This document shows positions 7,229-13,674 of a stretch of DNA of 33,583 bases, piece after piece. The notes below the pieces were generated by a model. That model did not search any database. It was not told the origin of the DNA and saw only the letters and a list, made by a program, of their open reading frames with translations. This stretch comes from SFLA01 sp964485815. Its GTDB lineage: Bacteria; Bacillota; Clostridia; Oscillospirales; CAG-382. The position numbers and the translations under genes were made by a program. The DNA lies in contig CAZAJX010000023.1 of the NCBI GenBank assembly GCA_964485815.1, forward strand, positions 1 through 33,583, written 5' to 3'. Position 1 is the stretch's first letter, and each line of letters begins with the position of its first letter.

Positions 7229-7309
7229 TTAACGGTCGCTTTTTGTACCGAAAATACGCCTGATAATGGGACGTAAAAGCTTCGGTGAACGTAAGACTAA
7301 TATTTTCAA
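7229..7309 (-). CDS. spoVM: SpoVM, spore coat and cortex morphogenetic micropeptide
   Basis: A 26-codon frame that starts with TTG at 7309 and ends with TAA at 7229-7231. AGGAGGG (7318-7324) lies 8 nt before the TTG. Its length equals that of Bacillus subtilis SpoVM, and by my recollection of that sequence the two share M1, K2, P9, K10, L12, I15, R17 and G21. Pro9 is the residue known to be needed for sensing membrane curvature. The sequence makes a cationic amphipathic helix (R-S-P-K-L-L then I-I-R-R-I-F-G), as expected for a peptide that embeds in the convex face of the forespore outer membrane and anchors SpoIVA. It is the second gene of a minus-strand pair: its binding site overlaps the TAG stop of the small membrane protein. 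The divergent neighbour is SipL, a SpoIVA partner, which supports the call. Confidence 0.85.
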   Translation of the reverse strand: MKILVLRSPKLLRPIIRRIFGTKSDR

Positions 7310-7322
7310 TACGTTTTCCCTC

Positions 7323-7472
7323 CTATCTTAAATATAACAAAATACCTGCGGCTACCGCTACCGCCGCAACGGTAAAACTCACCGCAACCCACGGCAATAT
7401 ACACGCAATGATTATTCCCAGTCCGAAAGCGGTTACGCAGCATCCTGCCCATCTGTAATTATGTTTGCACAT
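7323..7472 (-). CDS. 49-residue hydrophobic membrane protein next to spoVM
   Basis: I prefer the ATG at 7472 because AGAGGTG lies 8 nt before it; the frame stays open further upstream, but those codons look non-coding and carry no binding site. The N-terminus is cationic (C-K-H-N-Y-R-W). Two hydrophobic stretches follow, near residues 11-26 and 28-47, broken by a Pro-Trp, consistent with a helical hairpin ending in L-Y-L-R. I know no function for it. It is transcribed away from sipL and directly into spoVM, with the spoVM ribosome binding site overlapping its stop codon, so a role in sporulation is a reasonable inference. Confidence 0.65.
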   Translation of the reverse strand: MCKHNYRWAGCCVTAFGLGIIIACILPWVAVSFTVAAVAVAAGILLYLR

Positions 7473-7577
7473 CACAGCATCACCTCTTGATATCAATTTA
7501 TGCGGATATCGGATATGTGGTACTAAATTCGATGCCTTACTCATATACATAAACTAAAAACAGAAAGGAAATTAACT

Positions 7578-9104
7578 ATGGACATATACACGAAGGAGAT
7601 ACCGTTATACAAAAACGTGTTTTGCGGCGACGTTGACAGAGAGTTGGAAAAGGAGATGTCGCTTCCCGATTATTCCCCTGATATAACAAGGCTTGTAAAG
7701 CTTGATGCAACACCTTACATTGAAAGCGCCGTATTAAACGGTGACAAGTGTCTGGTAAGCGGTATATACATTTTTTCAATGCTGTATGAAAGCGACGAAA
7801 GCAATTCGCTTTCGTACACCACGTTCAACATACCGTTTAACGAGAAGATCGATATTAAAAATACCGCGAAGGACGGAACGGTAAACGCAAAAGCAACAGT
7901 AAAAAGAATAGGCTGTAAAATAATAAACCCGAGAAAGTTTGCCGTTCGTGTAAAAAGCGTGCTGAATATATCTGCACAAGGAACAGAAAAAGTTAAAATA
8001 TGCGATACTTCCCTTTTCCCTCAAAACATTCATTCTAAAAAGGACAGCTTTGTTTACTTGGAAAAAGCCGACGAGCGCACAAACGAATTCACATTTGAGG
8101 AAAGCTATAATTTATCCGAAAAAGATATTCCCGCAGATGACATACTTATGAACTGTATGAGTATAGAAGAACCTGAAAGCTATGTTTCGGACGGAAAAGT
8201 TCAACTGAAAACAACTGCAACAAGCAAGCTGATATACACCGGTGAAGGGGAAAACGGAAAATATATGATGTACAAAAAGTCCTTTCCCGCCAATATGATA
8301 TTTGATGATATCAGCGTAAACGATAATTCTCTTGTATGCGCATCCGCATCCGTAATCTCTTCGGAAACCGATGTGGATGTAGATTCATACGGAGAGAATC
8401 GTGTTATAAGGTTAAAATTCATAATAAAAGCAAAAGTAAACGTTTTTGAAAAAATAAACTGTGAATTTGCTACCGACGCTTTCGCTTGCGGAAAGAAGAA
8501 CCACCCCGTTTTACAAAAATTCACTACCCTTACTGACGATGACCCGTTAACAAGAGTTTTTCCCATAGATTTCCGCTTTACGCCCGAAAAAGGATTAACG
8601 GAAATAATCGATTATAATGCCAAAACAAACGATTGCAAGATAAAAAATGACGATATGGGTGCAAAGCTGTGCGGTACATACACACTTTCGGTTTTCGGAA
8701 AAGCAGAAGACAGATATGAAAACATTGATTTTTCCGATAGCTTTGAGGAAAGATTAACAGATACCGCCCTTAGCTTTGAAACCTGCGATACAGAGTGTGC
8801 GGCGTTTGAAGCAAACGTAATTCTGACATCCGACGGGGAGCTTAACGGAAAGATGCTGTGCCGTACGAGAACAGTGCCTAAATGTTACAAAACATTTTCA
8901 GCAGTAACGGAATTAATCACCGATGAAGAATCCGACTTGGAAAGTTGTAATCTTATATGCTGCTATCCCACTTCCAAAGACAGTCTGTGGAGTATTGCGA
9001 AAAAATATTTTGTTGACCCCAACGTCTTATATGCCGATAACACAGAAGTGTTCAACGCCGCAGGAGAATTGATCAAACCATCTCCCGTAATAATTAAAAA
9101 ATAA
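7578..9104 (+). CDS. sipL: SipL-like spore morphogenesis protein (SPOCS/DUF3794 plus LysM)
   Basis: A 508-residue protein, close to the length of Clostridioides difficile SipL. The N-terminal block (residues 1-120, with D-Y-S-P-D-I-T-R-L and K-C-L-V-S-G-I-Y) and a similar block around 150-290 fit the DUF3794/SPOCS fold. A third SPOCS-like stretch follows near 330-440. The C-terminal 50 residues form a LysM: S-L-W-S-I-A-K-K-Y-F, then D-P-N-V-L-Y and a short I-K-P-S tail. In C. difficile the LysM of SipL binds the SpoIVA ATPase, and the protein is needed for coat attachment to the forespore. There is no signal peptide, as expected for a mother-cell cytoplasmic protein. It is divergent from spoVM and upstream of dpaAB. 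I could not define its promoter. Confidence 0.88.
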   Translation: MDIYTKEIPLYKNVFCGDVDRELEKEMSLPDYSPDITRLVKLDATPYIESAVLNGDKCLVSGIYIFSMLYESDESNSLSYTTFNIPFNEKIDIKNTAKDGTVNAKATVKRIGCKIINPRKFAVRVKSVLNISAQGTEKVKICDTSLFPQNIHSKKDSFVYLEKADERTNEFTFEESYNLSEKDIPADDILMNCMSIEEPESYVSDGKVQLKTTATSKLIYTGEGENGKYMMYKKSFPANMIFDDISVNDNSLVCASASVISSETDVDVDSYGENRVIRLKFIIKAKVNVFEKINCEFATDAFACGKKNHPVLQKFTTLTDDDPLTRVFPIDFRFTPEKGLTEIIDYNAKTNDCKIKNDDMGAKLCGTYTLSVFGKAEDRYENIDFSDSFEERLTDTALSFETCDTECAAFEANVILTSDGELNGKMLCRTRTVPKCYKTFSAVTELITDEESDLESCNLICCYPTSKDSLWSIAKKYFVDPNVLYADNTEVFNAAGELIKPSPVIIKK

Positions 9105-9113
9105 AAACATACG

Positions 9114-9152
9114 CCCTCCTTTGTCATATACTGATAAAAAGACAAAGGAGGG
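9114..9152 (+). promoter_or_regulatory. hairpin enclosing the dpaA ribosome binding site
   Basis: CCCTCCTTTGTC (9114-9125) pairs perfectly over 12 bp with GACAAAGGAGGG (9141-9152) around a 15-nt loop. The 3' arm contains the whole dpaA Shine-Dalgarno sequence, and TTTT then ATG follow. It starts 9 nt after the sipL stop. It could be a weak terminator for sipL, a translational block on dpaA in read-through mRNA, or both. Confidence 0.7.
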
Positions 9153-9156
9153 TTTT

Positions 9157-10026
9157 ATGTCGGAAAAAAAGATAATTGCCGCAATAGGCGGCGACATGCG
9201 TTTGGTAGAAGCAACACGTAGGTTTGCGGACGACAATACGGTTTTGTGTTACGGTTGGGATAACTGCTCACATATTCACGGCAAGATAAAACGTTGCGGA
9301 AGTATGAAGGAAGCTGTGGAAAATGCCGATATAATTTTATTGGGACTTCCCTGCTCACCCGATGGTACAATTATTGCCGCCCCTCTGTGCGATGAGGCGA
9401 TAAAAATAGAAGAAATTTCCGAATACGCAAAAAAAGACACTGTGATCTGCGGAGGTATGCTGCCGCAAGCTATCACCGATAATTTCAATAAATGTATTGA
9501 TTATTACAAAGATGAGCTGTTACAGACGGGGAACGCTGTACCGACTGCGGAAGGCGCTATAATGATCGCAATGCAGGAAACGCCGTTTACCGTTGACGGA
9601 GCGCGGTGTATGGTATACGGAAGCGGCAGGATCGCAAAGGCTTTGGTTCCAAGGCTTAAAGGATTGAACGGTGAAATTACAGTTGCCGCGCGAAAAAAAT
9701 CCGACAGAGCGTATTGGGAAACCCAAGGTATAAAGGTATGTACATTTGAAAAGTCCATTACTATGCTGCCGTATACAGATATTCTTTTTAACACAGTGCC
9801 GGCACTTGTAATAGGAAAAAATGAATTGGATAACTTTAACGAAAGCGGTATTATTATAGATCTGGCATCACGACCCGGAGGAACCGATTTTGAATACGGG
9901 AAAAAGATAGGCAGGCGGATCATCTGGGCGCTTTCCCTGCCCGGAAAAGTTGCACCCGTTACAGCGGGGCGCATAATTTACAACACGGTAGTATCACTGT
10001 TGAACGAGAAAGGAGTGTTGGTGTGA
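9157..10026 (+). CDS. dpaA: dipicolinate synthase subunit A (SpoVFA)
   Basis: A 289-residue protein. I chose ATG 9157 because AAAGGAGGG ends 4 nt before it; the frame is open back to an ATG at 9121, but that start lies in the hairpin loop region without a binding site. The N-terminal domain begins with I-A-A-I-G-G-D-M-R and has the L-P-C-S-P-D-G-T loop typical of DpaA. The second half has the nucleotide-binding turn V-Y-G-S-G-R-I-A-K-A-L (about 155-165) and A-R-K-K-S-D-R. DpaA and DpaB convert the product of dihydrodipicolinate synthase to dipicolinic acid in the mother cell; the acid is then loaded into the spore core. The stop overlaps the dpaB start (GTGA, 10023-10026). Confidence 0.95.
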   Translation: MSEKKIIAAIGGDMRLVEATRRFADDNTVLCYGWDNCSHIHGKIKRCGSMKEAVENADIILLGLPCSPDGTIIAAPLCDEAIKIEEISEYAKKDTVICGGMLPQAITDNFNKCIDYYKDELLQTGNAVPTAEGAIMIAMQETPFTVDGARCMVYGSGRIAKALVPRLKGLNGEITVAARKKSDRAYWETQGIKVCTFEKSITMLPYTDILFNTVPALVIGKNELDNFNESGIIIDLASRPGGTDFEYGKKIGRRIIWALSLPGKVAPVTAGRIIYNTVVSLLNEKGVLV

Positions 10027-10586
10027 AAATAGTATTTGCTGTATGCGGTTCCTTCTGTAACCACAAGAACGCTCTGAACACGCTGAAAAAGCTTTTAAGC
10101 GCAGGACACGACGTAACCCCCGTGTTATCCGAAATCGTTTGTACGACCGATACACGCTTCGGCACAAAGGAAACATTTATTTTAAATATCGAAACACTGT
10201 GCGGAAAAAAGATAATATCGAGCATTAAGGCAGCGGAAGAGATACTTACGCCCCAAAAATACGATCTTCTGATAATTTGTCCCTGTACGGGAAACACTCT
10301 GGCAAAAATTGCAAACGGAATAACTGATTCAACGGTTACAATGACAGCAAAAATTTTCTTCAGAAACCGCACTCCGATCCTGATTGCTCTCGCGACCAAC
10401 GATGCGCTGGGGATGACCTTGAGAAATATCGGTACACTTGCTGTAAGAAAAAACGTTTATTTCGTACCCCTTGCCCAGGATGACAGCGATAAAAAGCCGG
10501 ATTCTTTGGTGTGCGATTTTGAAAAGATTGTTTGTTCTGCAGAAAATGCCGTAAAAGGAATACAGACTCAACCCTGCATAGAGTAA
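10023..10586 (+). CDS. dpaB: dipicolinate synthase subunit B (SpoVFB)
   Basis: A 187-residue flavoprotein of the UbiX/HFCD type. It starts at GTG 10023 inside the dpaA stop, so the two are translationally coupled. Family features are the N-terminal V-C-G-S-F-C-N-H strand and loop, D-V-T-P-V-L-S-E, the L-L-I-I-C-P-C-T-G-N-T-L-A-K-I block near residues 80-94 that forms part of the FMN site, and A-T-N-D-A-L-G near 125. With DpaA it forms dipicolinate synthase. A terminator follows after 4 nt, closing a dpaAB unit that may or may not include sipL. Confidence 0.95.
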   Translation: MKIVFAVCGSFCNHKNALNTLKKLLSAGHDVTPVLSEIVCTTDTRFGTKETFILNIETLCGKKIISSIKAAEEILTPQKYDLLIICPCTGNTLAKIANGITDSTVTMTAKIFFRNRTPILIALATNDALGMTLRNIGTLAVRKNVYFVPLAQDDSDKKPDSLVCDFEKIVCSAENAVKGIQTQPCIE

Positions 10587-10590
10587 AGGC

Positions 10591-10615
10591 AAAGGCTGTC
10601 CGATGACAGCCTTTT
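10591..10615 (+). terminator. terminator after dpaB
   Basis: AAAGGCTGTC (10591-10600) pairs with GACAGCCTTT (10605-10614) around loop CGAT, followed by TT then A-rich sequence. The T-run is short. It lies between the converging dpaB and glycosidase genes. Confidence 0.75.
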
Positions 10616-10622
10616 AAAAATA

Positions 10623-11828
10623 TCAATCAATGTAATTATATGAAAACATATTATATCCGTCGCATTTATCAAGACATTCTTCGGCTTGTCTTGCAAGCAT
10701 GGTTTTATCGGTTATCCATTCGTCTTTAGCGTCGCCTGCGTTATTATCTACAGTGTCCTGCTTGTATGCCGCCAAACCGATATAAAGAGCCACACTTGGG
10801 GTTTTGATTATATTCTGCCAATCTTCAACCATACGGGAAAAGGGCGCAGTTGAATGGGAATATCCGAAATATATCTGCGGCATTATATAATCAACGTAGC
10901 CTTCTTCAGAACACCATTTATATACGTTTGCACAGCACACTGAAAAGGTATAATGCATATTTCCTGCAGGAGAGATACCAAATACACAGTCTTCATCAAG
11001 AGATTTGACAAGAGCGTAAACACGGCTCACAAAATCGCTTACGTTTTTTCTGCGCCACATTAAGAGTCTGGGCTCACCGGAAGCGGCAAAATCTTCGCTG
11101 TCAAACGCAGGATCTGCAGTAGGATAGAAATAATCATCAAAATGAATTCCGTCCACGTTGTATTTTGTAATGATTTCCTCAATTCCGTTTAAAACAAGGC
11201 TGCAGGACGCTTCATCGGAAGGGCGAAGATAATATCTGCCGTTATACAAGCTAAGCTTACCCCAAGCTTCAAGCTGGCGTATGGGAGAATCTTCGGGAAG
11301 AAAGATAAAATCTTTTTCCTCCATCAAGCGAAACGGATTTATCCAAGCGTGAAACTCAAGACCGTAAGTATGAGCAGCAGAAACAAATAATTCTATGGGA
11401 TCGTAAATAAATTCGTTTCCGTATGCTCCCACAGCGTATTTTGATGGAGGATAAAATTCGGAAGGATAAAAGCTGTCACCAAAAGGACGCACCTGCACGA
11501 ATATCGCGTTATATCCCTTTTGGCTCAGATCTTTGCATATGGCGTCTATTTTTGCGGCATAGTCACCGACAGGAACCTGTCCTTCCTTGGTACACATCGC
11601 AGAGGAAATATCATATTGTGATATCCACACGCCTTTAATTTTATTTTTCTGAACGGGAGTATACATATATCTGTCCTCCACGGGATTTTCAAGATTATCG
11701 GGATACGGAACAAAGACATCCTCAGTATTATCGGGAACGGGAGTAATATTGGAAACGTTTTCGTATCGGTATTCGCAGGAACATAATAATATAACAAAAA
11801 CCAACAAAAATATTAAGATTCTTTTCAT
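10623..11828 (-). CDS. GHL10/DUF187-family glycosidase-like lipoprotein
   Basis: A 401-residue protein starting at ATG 11828, with AAGGAG 6 nt upstream; the open frame extends further but without start signals. The signal peptide (K-R then I-L-I-F-L-L-V-F-V-I-L-L) ends in L-C-S-C, a probable lipobox, so the protein should be anchored outside the membrane. The catalytic-type TIM barrel begins with K-G-V-W-I-S-Q-Y-D and continues with N-A-I-F-V-Q-V-R-P-F-G-D-S, F-H-A-W-I-N-P-F-R and D-G-I-H-F-D-D-Y-F-Y-P. It ends with V-D-Y-I-M-P-Q-I-Y-F-G-Y. These are hallmark blocks of family-10-like hydrolases (YngK type). Its substrate is unknown; a peptidoglycan or envelope glycan is the usual guess. It is transcribed alone, divergent from cca by 63 bp. 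Confidence 0.92.
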   Translation of the reverse strand: MKRILIFLLVFVILLCSCEYRYENVSNITPVPDNTEDVFVPYPDNLENPVEDRYMYTPVQKNKIKGVWISQYDISSAMCTKEGQVPVGDYAAKIDAICKDLSQKGYNAIFVQVRPFGDSFYPSEFYPPSKYAVGAYGNEFIYDPIELFVSAAHTYGLEFHAWINPFRLMEEKDFIFLPEDSPIRQLEAWGKLSLYNGRYYLRPSDEASCSLVLNGIEEIITKYNVDGIHFDDYFYPTADPAFDSEDFAASGEPRLLMWRRKNVSDFVSRVYALVKSLDEDCVFGISPAGNMHYTFSVCCANVYKWCSEEGYVDYIMPQIYFGYSHSTAPFSRMVEDWQNIIKTPSVALYIGLAAYKQDTVDNNAGDAKDEWITDKTMLARQAEECLDKCDGYNMFSYNYID

Positions 11829-11842
11829 TTTAAACTCCTTGA

Positions 11843-11871
11843 TTGATTTGCGTGCTGAAATGTGATAGAAT
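11843..11871 (+). promoter_or_regulatory. promoter of cca
   Basis: TTGATT (11843-11848) and TAGAAT (11866-11871) are 17 bp apart, with a TG at 11863-11864 making an extended -10. It lies 20 bp upstream of the cca start, so the leader is short. Confidence 0.7.
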
Positions 11872-11891
11872 ATAAGGAAAGGAGGGAGAAT

Positions 11892-12944
11892 ATGTACAGA
11901 GAAGTTATAAATACGCTGAACAAAGCGGGGTACGAAGCGTATCTTGTGGGCGGAAGTGTAAGAGATATGATACTGGGCAGAACAATATACGATTACGATA
12001 TATGCACATCCGCACTTCCGCAAGAAATTAAAAACATATTTCCCGAAAACAAAGTTATTGAAACCGGAATAAAGCACGGCACTGTTACGCTTTTATATAA
12101 AAATACCGCATTTGAAATAACCGTATTCAGAAAAGAAAGCGGATATTCCGACCACAGACATCCCGACACCGTGGTATTTGGCGCATCTCTTGAGGATGAC
12201 CTTATGCGCAGGGATTTTACCGTAAACGCAATATGTTTTGACGGTAATGAATATATTGATCTTCACGGCGGGATAAATGACATAAACAACCGATTGATAC
12301 GCGCTGTGGGAGAGCCGAGAAAAAGATTTGAAGAGGACGCTTTACGAATTCTTCGCGGCTTGCGCTTTGCAAGCACTCTGGGTTTTGAGATTGAAGAAAA
12401 CACGCTGTCCGCTATGAGAGAATATGCGGATGATATTAAGAAAATATCAGTAGAGAGGATATTTTCAGAATTCGGAAAGGCGGCAGAGGGAGAGCACTTC
12501 CGGAGTGTTTACAAAAAATATTATGATATATTTGCATATTTTATACCGAAAGCCGCTCCGGTAAAAAGCGTATTTTCAAACGGAGAAGATGCGGTATATT
12601 CACTTAAAGCACTTAAAGCCGATAAAAAATCAATAAAATTAGCAACCGATTATTTTAAATTCGCGTCTTGCAATCCTATTGAACTTTTGCGGTATTGCGG
12701 TGAAGAAAGTGCAGAATACATCTGCAAAAAAAGAGGCGATAGCGAGGAATTGAAAAGGATTTTGGACCAAGGAACTCCTTACAAGCACTCTATGTTAAAT
12801 ATTCGCGGAAATGATATATCTCCCCTTACCGAGGACAAAAAGAAAATAAATTACGTTTTGGACAGGCTGTTGGATGACGTAATAGCGAAAAAAACAGAAA
12901 ACAAAAGAGAAATATTGCTGCAAAAGGTAGTTGACATACTTTGA
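11892..12944 (+). CDS. cca: CCA-adding tRNA nucleotidyltransferase
   Basis: A 350-residue protein starting at ATG 11892 after AAAGGAGGGA (11877-11886). All class II head and neck motifs are present: G-G-S-V-R-D at 20-25, the metal-binding D-Y-D at 34-36, R-R-D-F-T-V-N-A at 106-113, D-L-H-G-G near 123, and E-E-D-A-L-R-I-L-R at 147-155. It is shorter than the roughly 400-residue B. subtilis enzyme and has no HD domain. The motif set does not show whether it adds all of CCA or only part. In this window the four complete tRNAs already encode CCA, so its role here would be mainly end repair. Its last codons contain the promoter of the next tRNA gene. Confidence 0.96.
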   Translation: MYREVINTLNKAGYEAYLVGGSVRDMILGRTIYDYDICTSALPQEIKNIFPENKVIETGIKHGTVTLLYKNTAFEITVFRKESGYSDHRHPDTVVFGASLEDDLMRRDFTVNAICFDGNEYIDLHGGINDINNRLIRAVGEPRKRFEEDALRILRGLRFASTLGFEIEENTLSAMREYADDIKKISVERIFSEFGKAAEGEHFRSVYKKYYDIFAYFIPKAAPVKSVFSNGEDAVYSLKALKADKKSIKLATDYFKFASCNPIELLRYCGEESAEYICKKRGDSEELKRILDQGTPYKHSMLNIRGNDISPLTEDKKKINYVLDRLLDDVIAKKTENKREILLQKVVDIL

Positions 12945-12959
12945 TTTTTTTGTTATAAT
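12931..12959 (+). promoter_or_regulatory. promoter of tRNA-Thr(CGT), inside the end of cca
   Basis: TTGACA (12931-12936) and TATAAT (12954-12959) are both exact consensus with a 17-bp spacer. The -35 box encodes residues near the cca C-terminus (Val-Asp-Ile), and the spacer spans the cca stop. Transcription would begin just before the tRNA at 12971. Confidence 0.88.
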
Positions 12960-12970
12960 GTCAGCCGTGC

Positions 12971-13046
12971 GCTGGTGTAGCTCAGTCGGTAGAGCAGCTG
13001 ATTCGTAATCAGCAGGTCGTGTGTTCGAGTCACATTACCAGCTCCA
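12971..13046 (+). tRNA. tRNA-Thr(CGT)
   Basis: A complete cloverleaf. The acceptor stem GCTGGTG/TACCAGC has one G-T pair at position 7, the anticodon stem GCTGA/TCAGC holds loop TTCGTAA (anticodon CGT), and CCA is encoded at 13044-13046. It is a single gene with its own promoter and terminator. Confidence 0.96.
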
Positions 13047-13053
13047 TTATTTA

Positions 13054-13088
13054 AAAATTCCGTACACGTTATGTGTGCGGAATTTTTT
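13054..13088. terminator. bidirectional terminator between tRNA-Thr(CGT) and the DtxR gene
   Basis: AAAATTCCGTACAC (13054-13067) pairs with GTGTGCGGAATTTT (13073-13086) with one G-T wobble. The plus strand ends in a T-run to 13088. The minus strand downstream reads TTTTTAA, so it can also end the regulator transcript, whose stop is at 13090. Confidence 0.88.
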
Positions 13089-13089
13089 A

Positions 13090-13452
13090 TTACTTATTTA
13101 AATATTTTTTTATGGCAGAAAACGTTTCATCGCTGATAACGTGCTCTATACGGCAGGCGTCTGCGGAAGCGGTTTCTTTATCCACCCCAAGACAAACCAA
13201 AAAGTCTGTTAACGCACTGTGACGGTCATAAATCTTCGCCGCAGTTTCTTTACCGATATCGGTAAGAGTAATATTTCCGTCCTGGGCGATATTTATATAT
13301 CCGCCGTTTTTTAAAAGTCCCATCGCTCTGGAAACACTGGGCTTGGAATAACCGAGTTTATCGCTTACGTCAACGGCGCGGACAAACGCACTTTCAAGGG
13401 TTAAAACGTATATTGTTTCAAGATACATTTCGCCGGATTCCTGCAAAAGCAT
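13090..13452 (-). CDS. DtxR/MntR-family metal-dependent repressor
   Basis: A 120-residue protein of the short MntR-like form with no SH3 domain. It starts at ATG 13452, with AAAGGAGG 7-8 nt upstream. The N-terminal winged helix contains V-R-A-V-D-V-S-D-K-L-G-Y-S-K-P-S-V-S-R-A. Metal-site residues characteristic of the family are visible: Met near residue 9 (G-E-M-Y-L-E), the R-H-S-A-L-T-D-F-L histidine, and the C-R-I-E-H block near residue 100. The metal, Fe or Mn, cannot be told from sequence. No transporter is adjacent, so its targets lie outside the window or it controls the divergent secreted protein. The latter is inference. Confidence 0.93.
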   Translation of the reverse strand: MLLQESGEMYLETIYVLTLESAFVRAVDVSDKLGYSKPSVSRAMGLLKNGGYINIAQDGNITLTDIGKETAAKIYDRHSALTDFLVCLGVDKETASADACRIEHVISDETFSAIKKYLNK

Positions 13453-13473
13453 AATATCGCCTCCTTTAAGTAT

Positions 13474-13502
13474 ATTATAACATAAAAAAATATTTTTTTC
13501 AA
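13474..13502 (-). promoter_or_regulatory. promoter of the DtxR-type regulator
   Basis: On the minus strand, TTGAAA (13497-13502) and TATAAT (13474-13479) are spaced by 17 bp, with an upstream TG (extended -10). The spacer is almost entirely A/T and contains an AAAAAAATATTTTTTT palindrome (13484-13499), a possible but unproven autoregulatory site. Confidence 0.75.
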
Positions 13503-13609
13503 TGATATTTTTTTAACAAAAGTATTTATCCATATGTACAAAGAGCGGGTATGTTGTTTGTGTAAAATGCCCAAAATTCAAATATGAACTTTTAAGTTTG
13601 TTCACACTA

Positions 13610-13638
13610 TTGACATTTTTTGTGTTTGATGTTAATAT
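13610..13638 (+). promoter_or_regulatory. promoter of the CBM9-like surface protein
   Basis: TTGACA (13610-13615) and TAATAT (13633-13638) have a 17-bp spacer. Identical GTTCACA copies flank it at 13600-13606 and 13639-13645. The rest of the 222-bp divergent intergenic region (13503-13599) is A/T-rich, and I see nothing else in it. Confidence 0.78.
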
Positions 13639-13674
13639 GTTCACAGAGTTAATAACCATTTTAGGAGGAAAAAA

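Noticed and set aside
7526..7555. Possible sigma-E promoter for sipL with -10 CATAAACT at 7548-7555
   Set aside because: The -10 matches well, but the expected -35 region reads AATTCGAT and does not fit. The implied start would fall on the ribosome binding site.
13532..13585. 17-codon plus-strand frame with clustered cysteines in the intergenic region
   Set aside because: It has no ribosome binding site and no evidence of a start signal. It ends before the promoter of the next gene.
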